From positions 98,615,483-98,679,482 of the forward strand of contig CM039462.1 in assembly GCA_022414725.1 (NCBI GenBank): DNA of 64,000 nt. The letters are read 5' to 3'. Every line of letters starts with the position of its first letter. Within the stretch, counting starts at the first letter, position 1. This DNA is from Microglena sp. YARC. Taxonomy: Eukaryota; Chlorophyta; Chlorophyceae; Chlamydomonadales; Chlamydomonadaceae. The notes below the pieces were generated by a model. The model had not been told where the DNA came from. It searched no databases and saw only the letters and a list, made by a program, of their open reading frames with translations. The position numbers were made by a program, and so were the translations under genes. Below, piece after piece: positions 1 to 9,281 of the stretch.

Positions 1-1569
1 GGTTAGTGAGAAGGGAGCTACTATCATGGGGTATTTAATAGCTGCTCTGACACATTGTGAGATTATTCGTAGATATTGGGTGGGGGTTGCCCTATTTTTA
101 GCTTTAGTGAGGATACTCAAGCCTTTGTTGTGGATGGTTTCAATAGTAGAGTGAAGTTGAGTTTTCCAATTGAAGGTAAGTGAGATGTGACCCCCCAGGT
201 ATTTATAGGCTTGGTCTGGCGGCTGGTAGGTAGCATAGGAATTACCTAAAGGAACTTTTTCTAGCCTTTGTTTGAGAGTGTTGTTGTGAGTAGGTTGTGA
301 GGGGTGTGATTTGTGGAGTATGCCACTAACCACACATTTAGTGGCGTTAAGAGGAATGCCCGACCAGATACTAAAAGTTTGAACTTTACCACATTGGATG
401 CGAAGGTCCTCTGAGCTGCCGGTTAGGACGGCAGTGTCGTCAGCATACCCCAAGCTGCTAGTGTGGTTTTCATCTGCTGTTGTGGAGGGTAGGGATGCTG
501 CTCTGTATCCTCGTCCTCCAGAACGGAGCCATCTGTGTAGGGGTTCTAGAAAAATAATGAAGAGTAAGGGGGAGAGAGTGTCTCCCTGGATAGTGCCCCT
601 AGTGATGGGGATAGGGGAGCCAGATGTATTGTTAAGGAGGATATGTGTAGTAGAGTTTGTGTAAATTCCTTTAATTGTATCTATAGTGTCATGGGTATAA
701 CCCAAGCTGTGCATAATGCAGAGAAGTTTTTGGTGATCAATCATGTTGAAGGCAGAGCTAAATTCAAAGTAGGCAGCATAAAGGTCCTGGTGGAAGAGGG
801 CAGCATCCTCAATGTTGTGGAGTAGGGTCAAGAGTTGTCTATAGGTACTTTTTTCTTTTCTGAAACCCTCCTGGCAGGCACTAAGAATGTGATTGGTTTC
901 AGAGTAGGTAGTAATAGTGTTGGTAACAAGAGAGGTCCAGAGTTTGGCTACAGCATTGTTAAGGCCTATTGGCCTGTAATTTTGAGGTAAGCAAGGATCT
1001 GATTTTTTGTAGAGCATGACTGTGTGGGAGATTTTCCAGCAGTCTGGTGTTTCTCCCAGGATCCATACTAGCTGCATGAGTTTGTGTATGGTGAGGTGCA
1101 TTTCCTGTGGGAGGCACAAAAGTAGTTCATTAGGTATGCCGTCTGGGCCTGTGGCTTTGTTAGTGGAGAGTTTCCTGATGCAGTCATCATAGGTGGTCGA
1201 GGAGGAGAGATAGGTGTACGGGGAGGCAGTGGTTTGTATGGAGTTGGCTGGAGTTTCAAAGTGGTATTTGTCTGTGTGTGTTTCCCATGGAGGGGGAGTG
1301 GCATGTCGGGTATAATCATCTAAGATGGGTGGTGTGGGAGGTGACATAAGTTTACCCATGTGTTTGGTCAAAACTTCCAGGAGACCCTGGGTACTGGTGC
1401 TAAGTGTGTTTGAGGATGCGTCCAGTAGGGCAGTGGGAGTGTGTGTGTAATTTTCAGGAGAGAAAATATACCAGTGAGTTTGTCGTGCTTGTGTGCTGAG
1501 GCGGCGTCTGAATTTCTTGATGGAGGCAGTTGCTCTCTCCTCTTTGAGTGCAGCCTGCATGTGACGTAG
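1..1569 (-). pseudogene. LINE reverse transcriptase domain, partial
   Basis: Read on the minus strand in one continuous frame. In order I see KATGPDGIPNELL near 1110-1165, a palm segment FSSAFNMIDHQKLL near 720-765, TIQGDTLSPLLF near 575-610, and the catalytic YADD at 436-447. These are the conserved RT blocks of LINEs. The frame is open to position 1, so the thumb and C-terminal part are outside the window. The domain is cut off from its endonuclease by a frameshift and a stop. Confidence 0.85.
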
Positions 1570-1923
1570 TTATGTAATACTTTGTTTAATATCAGCAGTT
1601 AGAGAGAGGCAGTAGTCAGGGAGGAGTAAGTTTTGTAGGTGCTGTTGTATTTTAATTTTAGTGGTAGGTGAGTATGTGCCTGCCGTATGAGGTGTGCTTC
1701 TGAGCTCCATGTATTGTTGTTGGTCAAGGTGATTGGAGTCTGTTCGAAGTGCTTTAATGTGTTTAATATGGTAGTTAAGACGTCTGTAGGTTTTAGCAGT
1801 TTGTCTGGGCAAACAAATGCCTGGTGTGCTAGACTTAATGGGGCAGATGTCAGTCATGATGGAAAGAGCTTGGTGAAGAGTGATCATGAGATGATCTGCC
1901 ATGCTGTTAAGATTTTCTGGCAT
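1570..1923 (-). pseudogene. LINE linker between endonuclease and RT
   Basis: A 117-aa open stretch, polar and helix-rich, in the same frame as the reverse transcriptase and ending in a TAA at 1570-1572. Beyond that stop the same frame stays open into the RT, so the TAA looks like a point lesion rather than a true end. It is in a different frame from the endonuclease ORF that ends at 2028, which places a frameshift between about 1923 and 2050. Confidence 0.6.
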
Positions 1924-2027
1924 GGTGGCTGTGAGTTCTTGTCTAATAGATTGGATGTGTGCAGATGTTTTTATCTTCTCCCAGTAAAGTTTGTGCTATA
2001 GTCCAGGCTTTATTTATGGTTGATGCT

Positions 2028-3938
2028 TTATTTATTTATGTGGCTGTTTTGAAATTGATGGAGAAATTTATTTGAGATTGCCTCTTTGGCTTTGGCCATG
2101 TCCTGTTGCTTGAGAGGGAGTTGCAGTTGGGGTGTTGGATTGTGAGGTGGTGTGTCGAGGTTGGGAGGAGGAAAGAGAGAGGAGGTAATTTGTTGTTCCA
2201 GGGTCAAGTGGTCAAGTGTGTCTCCCATTTGGCGTGTGGTTTCTGTCACCATGGTTGCAGGTGGGGGGTTGATGATAATGATGTCATCTATCCTGCTGCT
2301 GTAGGAGGTGTTGTCTGAGTAAGTATGGGGACGTGGTGATGGTTGGATGTGAATTAAATATTTATTAAGATGCTGGTAGTGAGGCTGGTCCTCCAGGTGA
2401 TGGACTGTGTTGCTTCTATCAGTAAGGTAGTAAGCTGCATTCCAGTCTCCCCTTGCAATATAGTGGTGAGAGGTGTTCTGGGATATGATGTAGTGGATGT
2501 GTTCATAGATGCGGGCTCTTTTGGCAGGATCATTGCAGGGCATGTAGACACCTAGAATGTGAGTGATGCTGTTAATAGTTTGATGAGTGAGATGACCAGC
2601 TATGTCAGTGGGGATTTCATGTTTAATTAGGTGTGCAGTAAGTGTCTTTTTGATAAGAGTGATGACTCCAGCTGAGCGGGTAACAATGTTGTCTGCATTG
2701 GTAGCTTGCTTAATGTTTTTGCTGCTGTGATGAAAGTGGTAGTCAGAGAGGTCTTGTTTGATCATATTAGTTATGCCTGTATTGTTGGAGGTGAGTTTTG
2801 TTTCGGTGAGAATAGCAATGTCTGGCTCATTAGTTCGAATATGGTCATAGAGTGTTTCCCAGGATGAGAAGATGCCTCTGCAGTTGGAAGTGATAATGTT
2901 AGTGAGATAGAGTGCAGTTTGCTGTTGTTGAACAGGATGTGAAGTAGTATGAGTAATTTTAATTATTTTCGTTGGAAGGGTTTTGGTGGTGAGTCTGGGA
3001 GGAGCAGGTTTCTTGGTAGGAGGTTCTGCCCCAAAGATTCTGCATTGGCGAAACTTAGTGAAGTCAGGAAGGACGACTTTGCTAGGTATAGGGAGAGGTG
3101 TGTTGTGCATCTGGTGTGTGCAGAGGTGTGAGCGTTTTGTAGTTAAATTATTTTTCTTTGCAGGAGATGTTTTTTGTTTTGATCTGGGAGGTTCCTCATC
3201 GTCAGAGACTAAGTAAATAGTTTCTGTGGGGTCTTTTTGATTTAAAGAGGGAGAATCTATGGGATCTTCTTGATCTGATAAGGTGGAGTCTAGGAGATCT
3301 GAGAAAGTTAGATCTGAGGAGTTATCCTGATCTGGTAAGTTGTGATCTGTGAGTTCTGCAGGCCATGGGGAAGTTATGTGGTCCATACTGTGGGGAGAGT
3401 CAGGATGGTTGTGAGTGGGTGTGGTGTTACTAGTAGGGGAGATCATGTCAACAGTCTCCCTAATAGGGTGGCCTGGTGTGTGGTTAATTTCTGGTTGAAA
3501 AGGGTGTGAAAGGAAGGAGGGTGATGTTTTGGTAAGAGTGTAGATGTGCCCTTGGAGTTTTATCCAATCTTGTGAGTGGAGAAGACTAGGGCCGTTGTGT
3601 TCAGAGTTCATGTCCCACCACTTACCATTAATTTGCTTAATGGTGGTAGCATGTCCATATCCACAGTTGTAGTGGAGGATAAACCTTGAGCAGCTGGGAG
3701 GAAGCCGAGATAAAATTTGCTGTTTAGTGCTGCCAGGCATAATTCCTGCAGAATAATTATCAGATGTGTCTTCAGTTGTTGGTGTAGTAGGGGGAGGATG
3801 GGATGGAGTATATGTTTGTGAGTTCCTGTGGCCAGTGAGAGAGCCTAAGTGAGATTTCCTGTTAGCCAGGTAATAGTTGACTAAAGGGATTGTGTAGTTA
3901 CCGGTTAGTTTTTGAAATAGCAACGTTCTAGATCCCAC
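2028..3938 (-). CDS. LINE ORF: Josephin-like His/Asn half followed by APE endonuclease
   Basis: Residues 83-135 resemble the second half of a Josephin cysteine protease: H96 and N111 are 15 apart, as in ataxin-3, with GKWWDMNSEHNGP around the Asn. Residues 140-340 are low-complexity and include an acidic SUMO-interaction-like motif, IYLVSDDEE (241-249). Residues about 345-580 are an exonuclease-endonuclease-phosphatase domain with N352, E379, the DWN at 498-500, D551/D552 and a final D576-H577, so the catalytic set looks complete. The frame opens with GTG, not ATG, so it probably continued from the upstream frame before an indel. It ends near 2030, where a frameshift separates it from the linker and RT. 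Confidence 0.75.
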   Translation of the reverse strand: MGSRTLLFQKLTGNYTIPLVNYYLANRKSHLGSLTGHRNSQTYTPSHPPPTTPTTEDTSDNYSAGIMPGSTKQQILSRLPPSCSRFILHYNCGYGHATTIKQINGKWWDMNSEHNGPSLLHSQDWIKLQGHIYTLTKTSPSFLSHPFQPEINHTPGHPIRETVDMISPTSNTTPTHNHPDSPHSMDHITSPWPAELTDHNLPDQDNSSDLTFSDLLDSTLSDQEDPIDSPSLNQKDPTETIYLVSDDEEPPRSKQKTSPAKKNNLTTKRSHLCTHQMHNTPLPIPSKVVLPDFTKFRQCRIFGAEPPTKKPAPPRLTTKTLPTKIIKITHTTSHPVQQQQTALYLTNIITSNCRGIFSSWETLYDHIRTNEPDIAILTETKLTSNNTGITNMIKQDLSDYHFHHSSKNIKQATNADNIVTRSAGVITLIKKTLTAHLIKHEIPTDIAGHLTHQTINSITHILGVYMPCNDPAKRARIYEHIHYIISQNTSHHYIARGDWNAAYYLTDRSNTVHHLEDQPHYQHLNKYLIHIQPSPRPHTYSDNTSYSSRIDDIIIINPPPATMVTETTRQMGDTLDHLTLEQQITSSLFPPPNLDTPPHNPTPQLQLPLKQQDMAKAKEAISNKFLHQFQNSHINK

Positions 3939-5307
3939 TCATGTTGAGTGTAGTTAGTGACGTGTGTGTGTTGAGGTTTATGGAGAACTGTAGGACCTCT
4001 TTGTAGTCCAGGGCCTTGTATCCGAGGTAGGCGTTAATAGAATGAACTTGACAGTGACAGTCTATTTGAGGTTCCCAATAGCTAGAGCTGTTTACAGGAG
4101 TGGAACGAAGTCTGGGAGTAGGTCTACCTCCCCTAGGAGCTGTATCCCAGGTAGGATGAGTCAAAGTTCTCAAGTCCTGAGTACAGGATTTCCTATTAGG
4201 TTCACAGCTAGAATTCTGCTTTACAGAGGAATTAAGAAGAAAGAAGCTATTCACGGTTGACTTGTCAATAGTGGGTGTACTCTGTACTGTTGTCAATAGC
4301 TTGGTACACCCTAGGATCCAACAAGTAGCCAGAAGGAGAGGAACAATCAGAAGAGTTTTGCAGAAGATGAGAGAAGAGTTGTAGGACACAGTTGTCCAGG
4401 GTTGATTGTAAAGTTGGTTGTGAGCATAGGGACTTGCAACTTCATCATTGATTAATGTTGTCGAGGACGACAATGCCATGAGGGGCACATCGGGACTTGC
4501 ACCCACGCCATGGGAGGCTGTATTAATCGTCAGAGACGATGATGCCACGAGGGGCACATCGGGACTTGCACCCACGCCATGAGAGGCTGTATTAATCGTC
4601 AGAGACGACAATGCCACGAGGGGCATATCGGGACTTGCACCCACGCCGCGAGGGGCGGTATTAGTAGCTGTGAGAGGCTTAGAGAATATGGGGTTTCGAA
4701 GATGGCCAATGAGTGTAGTGTTGAGATGTTTGCAGTTTATAAGATAGTGCGGTGTGGTAGCCAGGGGAACGAGGTATGCGGCGGTGTGGTGAGAAGGTGG
4801 GAAAGCGAGGCGGGAATTAGCAGCTTGTTTCTCGCGGCGGTTCGATTTCCTATCGATCTTACCTTGTTGCACCCTGTTTTGTTGAGCTCCCATTGAATAC
4901 ATGCTGGTGGCTGGGTAAGTGTTAGGTGCGAAGAAAGATAAGGGAGTGCGGAGAGAGACTGTTGAAGCGGCGGTGATATTCAAACGATTGACGAAAGGAA
5001 GGGCAATGATAAGGTGGATGACAGAGTTCGTAGTAGGAGGATTTCGTCTGTCTTGTTTGTTCAAGATATTTTTTGATTGATTAGGGTTGGGATGATTTTT
5101 AGGTTTGGCAGAACTTGGTTCAGCGTGGGTCCTAGGTAGATCCTTGGAGCTTTTGCTCTCAGCACGGATGCTGCCTGTAGGATCTTGTTGTCCAGGTTGT
5201 CCATTGAAAGGTGAGGATATTTTAATGTTGGGTGATCTGTCACTTTCGCAGATTTGGTATTGAGTGTGTGGACAGGGTTCCAAGCACTGGTGTTGGGGGC
5301 TTCGCAT
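3928..5307 (-). CDS. LINE N-terminal ORF (459 aa), ending in a Josephin-like catalytic Cys motif
   Basis: A 459-residue frame. Residues 1-100 are polar and Pro/Ser/Asn-rich. Residues 217-285 hold three copies of a 23-aa repeat. A hydrophobic stretch at about 315-332 could span a membrane. Near the C-terminus, Q414, C419, H422 and N425 reproduce the spacing Q-x4-C-x2-H-x2-N of the Josephin (ataxin-3) active-site helix, within the context CQVHSINAYLG. The frame stops just after, with an 11-nt overlap into the next ORF in another frame, where the matching His and Asn lie. No classical LINE ORF1 RNA-binding domain is recognised. The start ATG is simply the first in frame. Confidence 0.6.
   Translation of the reverse strand: MRSPQHQCLEPCPHTQYQICESDRSPNIKISSPFNGQPGQQDPTGSIRAESKSSKDLPRTHAEPSSAKPKNHPNPNQSKNILNKQDRRNPPTTNSVIHLIIALPFVNRLNITAASTVSLRTPLSFFAPNTYPATSMYSMGAQQNRVQQGKIDRKSNRREKQAANSRLAFPPSHHTAAYLVPLATTPHYLINCKHLNTTLIGHLRNPIFSKPLTATNTAPRGVGASPDMPLVALSSLTINTASHGVGASPDVPLVASSSLTINTASHGVGASPDVPLMALSSSTTLINDEVASPYAHNQLYNQPWTTVSYNSSLIFCKTLLIVPLLLATCWILGCTKLLTTVQSTPTIDKSTVNSFFLLNSSVKQNSSCEPNRKSCTQDLRTLTHPTWDTAPRGGRPTPRLRSTPVNSSSYWEPQIDCHCQVHSINAYLGYKALDYKEVLQFSINLNTHTSLTTLNMSGI
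4452..4660 (-). repeat. 69-bp in-frame tandem repeat, three copies, in the LINE N-terminal ORF
   Basis: The block cgggacttgcacccacgcc recurs at 4491, 4560 and 4629, an exact 69-bp period, that is 23 codons. The unit length keeps the reading frame, and the three protein copies differ at only a few residues. This is a recent internal expansion of the coding sequence. Confidence 0.85.
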
Positions 5308-5767
5308 TCCCCTACCTCCCTCCTGCGGGCAATCTGCGTTTGGACTTCTCCAAGGTGCTTCTTGCCCGGAATCGGATGCTTGGTCGCCGGCAGTTGTTAT
5401 TGATCATTGGGGAGGAGAGGGGGGTTAGAGAATTCGGCAAATCTGGTTTGAGTGGACATCTCAAATCAGGAAAGTGCGCGAATTGATGATCATTGCAAAG
5501 CCTAGCGTCGTCGCATCCCGATTCCAGTCTCCGCTTATGCGGAGGAGAAGTAGCGCCTACGAAATGTGGTTCGGAAAAAGTGACCTGTCAGATGATTTTT
5601 ATGATAATTGGAGATCTCCTCTCCAACGCAGCCCCAAGAAGGCTTGCCAGTGACCCCACGTGGGCACACCGCTCTGTCCCTTTCGACACCTGAGCAAATT
5701 TTGAACCTCCATATTCAAACTCCTCCATCAATCCCTGCGCCCCACTCCCAAAGACTTCGACCCCCCG

Positions 5768-5802
<35 letters not shown>

Positions 5803-5923
5803 TCCCTCCCATCTCTCTCTGCTTCGGTAATCCGCCTCCTCACACAGCTTTCTCCAATACCATCCATACACTCGCCTACGCTCCCCTTCACAAGATTACT
5901 GCATCCAGTGCCCTTGCTACGCA
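5308..5923. other. Spacer between LINE and copia F, with a 32-base poly-C tract
   Basis: No convincing gene. It may contain the LINE 5' untranslated region. A pure C run covers 5768-5799 inside a wider CT-rich stretch (5762-5820). Short ORFs over it are proline or glycine artefacts of the tract. The run is a likely weak point of the assembly. Confidence 0.6.
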
Positions 5924-6196
5924 ATGACATCAATTACCAGCACATCCGGCGATCGATGCCGACACGACCCCTTCATGTACTCTGGGACATCGTTTGCTGA
6001 ATGGGACATCATCATGACCGCCAAGATCTGCGGTATGATTTCTGATCCTTTACATGCCTCAAACCCCGCTCGTGTCCTTGCTAGATCAGAATTAGCCTGC
6101 TCCATGATCCAATCTTTCTTGGAGCCCTGTCCTAACTTCAAATACCAGCACATCAAGGCAGGACCTCCTAGACATACTCCAGGCCATTCGATCTGA
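5924..6196 (+). pseudogene. Copia F gag N-terminal fragment
   Basis: A 90-aa open stretch with YSGTSFAEWDIIMTAK near residues 19-34, resembling the start of copia gag proteins (a Gly-x-x-Phe-x-x-Trp motif near the N-terminus). It stops at 6196 and is followed at once by integrase-like sequence, so most of gag and all of the protease are deleted. Low information; the call rests on that motif and the position. Confidence 0.4.
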
Positions 6197-6209
6197 TCAG
6201 TGTTCCACC

Positions 6210-6485
6210 TCAGGCCATCACCATGCATCCCATACAGCATTCACAGCACATACCTCTGACCAGACCCCATACGAAATGTTCTATGGGACCAAACCCAGTG
6301 TTGATCACCTCAGAATCATTGGATGCACTGCCTATGTCTACATACCTGTTAAATCCAGGTCCTTCAAGTTTGCACCATCAGCCGAGATCACCAGACTAGT
6401 AGGATACTCAGACTCCAGGAAAGCCTACAGAGTAGTAGATGAGAACCACAAGATCTATGATGCCAGGGACATCATTTTCAACTAA
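6210..6485 (+). pseudogene. Copia F integrase C-terminal fragment
   Basis: Reading from about 6255 gives TPYEMFYGTKPSVDHLRIIG and then LVGYSDSRKAYRV, the typical end of copia integrases just after the catalytic core (the 'TPYE..' and 'GYS...K.Y' blocks). The core with its DDE residues is absent. The frame ends at 6483 and the following RT/RNase H part is in another frame, consistent with an internal deletion at about 6484. Confidence 0.7.
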
Positions 6486-7443
6486 CGAACATGAAAACCT
6501 TGCAGGTCTCAAAGGCTTCCCAGGCCCAGATGACCAAGTCTTAGGAGAATACATCCCCTCACAACCCACTGAACCTGACCTAGAAAATGAAATCACCAGG
6601 AACAAGGCAACTGGAACCCTCTACATCTGCCAGGCCCGATTCATCAAACAGCTCCTGAAGTCCCACAACATGTTGACAGAACCTGGAAGCACCAGGTTCC
6701 CTATCCCTCTTCAGCCAGATGCCCCGTTACCATACCACGAAGCAGGTACACCTGAGTCAGGCCTTCCCCTTGCACAGATTGTGGGCTCTCTCAACTACCT
6801 CGCCGTCAACACAAGGCCAGAAATTGACCAAGCTGTCAACCGTCTAGCCAGGCACAGAGCACACCCCCTCCACGATCACATGGAAGCAGCAACAGGTATC
6901 CTAAAATACCTGGCCACTACCCCCTGCCATGGCATCACCTACACCAGCTCAACAAAGCTGCTCACTGGTTACTGTGACTCTGACCCTGCAGCCTGCCCCA
7001 TCACAAGGAAATCCACCACAGGATGGGTTTTCCTCAACCAAGGAGGAGCAATTGCCTGGTCATCAAAGATTCAATCATCAGCCACAGCCCTTTCCAGCAC
7101 AGAGGCAGAATACATGGCTGCCAGCTCTGCAGCACAGGAAGCAATGTGGCTAAGAAAACTGCAGTTCTGTGCCACAGGAATCCAGCCCCCTCCCCTCACC
7201 ATCAATGGTGACAACCAGGCAGCCCTGAATGCATGGAACCAAGAGAAGATGTCCACCCGCCTCAGATACATGGACACCAGGTTCCACTTCCTCAAAGAGG
7301 AATACAAGAGGAAGCTCATCAGGCTTAAGTGGATCCCTACCGCATCCAACATGGCTGACATGTTCACCAAAGCATTGCCCAGGGGCAAGTTCTGTGACTT
7401 CAGAACACGGATTGGCTGCCTTGACAACACCCACAAGCATTAG
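6486..7443 (+). CDS. Copia F RT C-terminus and RNase H
   Basis: The frame is open from 6439, but its first 15 codons overlap the integrase end in another frame and are not meaningful. From about 6590 it gives TGTLYICQARFIKQLLKSHN, the end of a copia RT. RNase H follows: GYCDSDPAACPITRKSTTG (first Asp), LSSTEAEYMA (Glu) and INGDNQAALN (second Asp), with FTKALPRGKF at the end. Length and motifs of the RNase H look complete, stopping with TAG at 7441-7443. The RT YVDD core is missing. Confidence 0.8.
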
Positions 7444-8011
7444 TGAGACATGCTGACAACTGTGATTCTACGAATCATGGGGGGCCTCTCTGTCACCATA
7501 GACTCTGCTATACCTAGGTATGTACCCCTCTCTTTCAGCACCCCAGCTTCTCCTCCTCCATTTAGTCTGAACAATGACTCCATAGACTTCAGTGACTGAA
7601 TGCTCTCCCACCCCCTTCTTTAGCCTAGAAGTTTCTCATGCATCTTCTCTGCAATCTAGTGTACCCAGAACATATAGACTTCTGTATAGCCCTCATGCAG
7701 CTTCCCTGCACCCTAGCCTGCAGCTTCTCTGCAGATCCCTAACTCGATATTAAGAGTTATTTTACAAGCCCCCCTTCCTTTTACAGATCATCACCTATCT
7801 CTAGTTTTCTCAGTTCACATTGAAATTGAAATTGAAATTGTTACATCCGATTCATGCGCCACTCTCAGGACGTGAAGTTAAGGACACCACTGCGTAAGCC
7901 GGAGCTAGCAGTAGTCACCATGACAGTTCACATCCTATTATATTTTTCTTTAGAGCCCCTCAGCTAACTCCAGGAATTCTTGATCCCAAGAATACCTTGA
8001 GTTGGGGGGGA
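7444..8011 (+). other. Copia F 3' untranslated region and polypurine tract
   Basis: No ORF of note. It contains several copies of 'agcttc(t/c)ctgca' between 7630 and 7740. The last 60 bp, cagctaactccaggaattct through the G run at 8003-8010, are shared with the equivalent position of element E (48705-48762) and, reversed, of element A (9282-9345). Confidence 0.6.
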
Positions 8012-8259
8012 TGTTATAGACCGGTTTGTATACCGGCTGCTGAGTTGCTCTGAGAAGCCAGTGCGCTGTCCCTGACTGTCCTTGCACTGGACACGTGTCC
8101 TTGAGACACTGTGCACCGTCGTGGAAGTACGACTGTACTGCCACCGGCATAGTATATCATGCCTGTCCATGCATGATCTATACCAATTGATGTACTGTAA
8201 ACTATTCAATAGCTACATCTTCCCGAGAAACGAAGTCTCCTCAATACGAGATTATCACA
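8012..8259 (+). repeat. 3' LTR of copia F
   Basis: Begins TGTTATAGACC directly after the polypurine tract and ends at ATCACA, with TG...CA termini (248 bp). The 3' boundary is supported because element E coding sequence starts at the next base (CTTCTCAAGCAC, matching LLKH of the A protein). No second copy of this LTR occurs in the window. Confidence 0.6.
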
Positions 8260-8621
8260 CTTCTCAAGCACACCAGCAGGCTTCAGTATATAGTCCAGTT
8301 CTATCCCAGAGTGTCCACTACAAACAGGCCCACCCTGCAGTGGGCCATCTGCCTACAAGCTGCCATGGTCCAAGCCCACTCCACAGTTCTAACTCACCAC
8401 CCAAAGATGTTGATGACTTGATGGACCCTTAGAGCTGTGTCCACCCTGGGGGGAAAGTGATATGTGTAAACGATCTGAGCATGAATTGGAATACCATGGG
8501 CTTCATCCTGATGGGCATGTTATTCCCACATAAGCTGTCCTCCAGATCCTTCGGTGCACACCTGACCAAAGTTAGTCAGCAACTGGAGCTGGACGGCTAC
8601 CCTGCACATGGCACTTATTAG
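8260..8621 (+). pseudogene. Element E copy of the unknown C-terminal ORF
   Basis: Homologous to the last ~120 residues of the A protein: it reads RPTLQWAICLQAAMVQAH where A has RPTIQWAISLQAAMVQAH, and ends in LELDGYPAHGTY against LDLDGYPASGT. A one-base shift near 8420 splits it; the second half (SCVHPGGKVICVNDLSM) is in another frame, and the TAG is at 8619-8621. Many differences from A are at third codon positions, suggesting the protein was under selection in the ancestor. Function unknown. Confidence 0.7.
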
Positions 8622-9061
8622 TGGCCATGACTCATGGCATTATTTGAACCCTGGTAGGAATGAACACTATAGGAAATATACATGTACTGCCTCATGTAAA
8701 GCCACAGTTTTTATTGTCTTTCTCCTCCTTGACCATGGTACTCTTTTGCTGTACTTGCATTAGTCTCACCCCTGGACCACATGATACCGTCTCTAATTTA
8801 TAATGTTTCGTTCCCCAGGCTCACCTCCCAAATCATGGGGAGGAATCAGCTTCCAGACCTTACAAGTCTCAAGCATCATGTGCTTTACATTATATATATT
8901 TAAGTTCCTAGTTTAGCTTCCCTGCAGCTTCCCTTTGATCCCATGCATGCAGCTTCCCTGCAGCCTAGCATCCCTGCAGCTTCCCTACAGCTCCCATTTA
9001 GATTCCCTGCAGCTTCCTTACAGCTCAGCAGTATAGACTGATCTTGCACCTACCCTGCAGT
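8260..9061 (+). mobile_element. Copia-related element E, left part
   Basis: Coding sequence for the end of the unknown C-terminal ORF (8260-8621) followed by about 440 bp of untranslated sequence with several 'cttccctgcag' motifs (8910-9060). It breaks at 9061, where element A begins, and resumes at 48541. The flanks of A are gcagt on the left and acagt on the right, four of five bases identical, which fits a target-site duplication that has mutated. Confidence 0.65.
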
Positions 9062-9281
9062 TTTCAATCGATAGAGTAGTTACACAGTGAATACTGAGGA
9101 GCAGATAGCTTTTCATCGCAACTCGTGCGGCTATATAGAAAAGGAAGTCTTCAGGAAGATTCCGAAGACACGTGCAGGCCATAGCTAGCCTATGGCCTGG
9201 CGGCAGGCAACCCGGGTCCTGGAGCCATATGACCACGCGTGCGCTATGCCAACTCAGTGTCCGACTCAACGTACAATAACA
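9062..9281 (-). repeat. 3' LTR of element A
   Basis: On the minus strand it begins TGTTATTGTACG right after a long G tract (the C run 9282-9300 on the plus strand) and ends TCGATTGAAA. Positions 9062-9227 align without gaps to 48375-48540. The remaining 54 bp at the polypurine end have no counterpart at the other copy, so either the 5' LTR is truncated or the true LTR is only 166 bp. Confidence 0.7.

Larger units (their letters stand above)
1..5307 (-). mobile_element. LINE (non-LTR retrotransposon), 3' end off the left edge
   Basis: On the minus strand, in order, are a long N-terminal ORF (3928-5307), an ORF with an APE-type endonuclease (2028-3938), a linker (1570-1923) and a reverse transcriptase (about 1-1250). 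This endonuclease-then-RT order is that of APE-type LINEs. The copy is broken by a frameshift at 3928-3938, another near 2030 and a TAA at 1570-1572. The 3' end lies outside the window. The 5' end is not defined; the ORF begins at 5307 and similarity to anything known is lost beyond it. Clade not assigned. Confidence 0.85.
5924..8259 (+). mobile_element. Copia element F, internally deleted, ending with its 3' LTR
   Basis: A plus-strand Ty1/copia remnant: a gag-like start, then the C-terminal part of integrase, then the end of RT and a full RNase H, then about 550 bp untranslated, a G-rich polypurine tract (8003-8010) and a 3' LTR. Protease, most of integrase and the RT catalytic core are missing. 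No 5' LTR is seen. The 3' LTR ends exactly where the coding sequence of element E resumes, so F probably inserted into E. The 60 bp before the LTR match those of A and E. Confidence 0.75.

Noticed and set aside
1687..2001. Plus-strand 104-aa ORF over the LINE
   Set aside because: Antisense to the LINE linker; no similarity or splice context.
4579..4896. Plus-strand ORF of 105 aa
   Set aside because: Antisense shadow of the LINE N-terminal ORF, with no recognisable domain.
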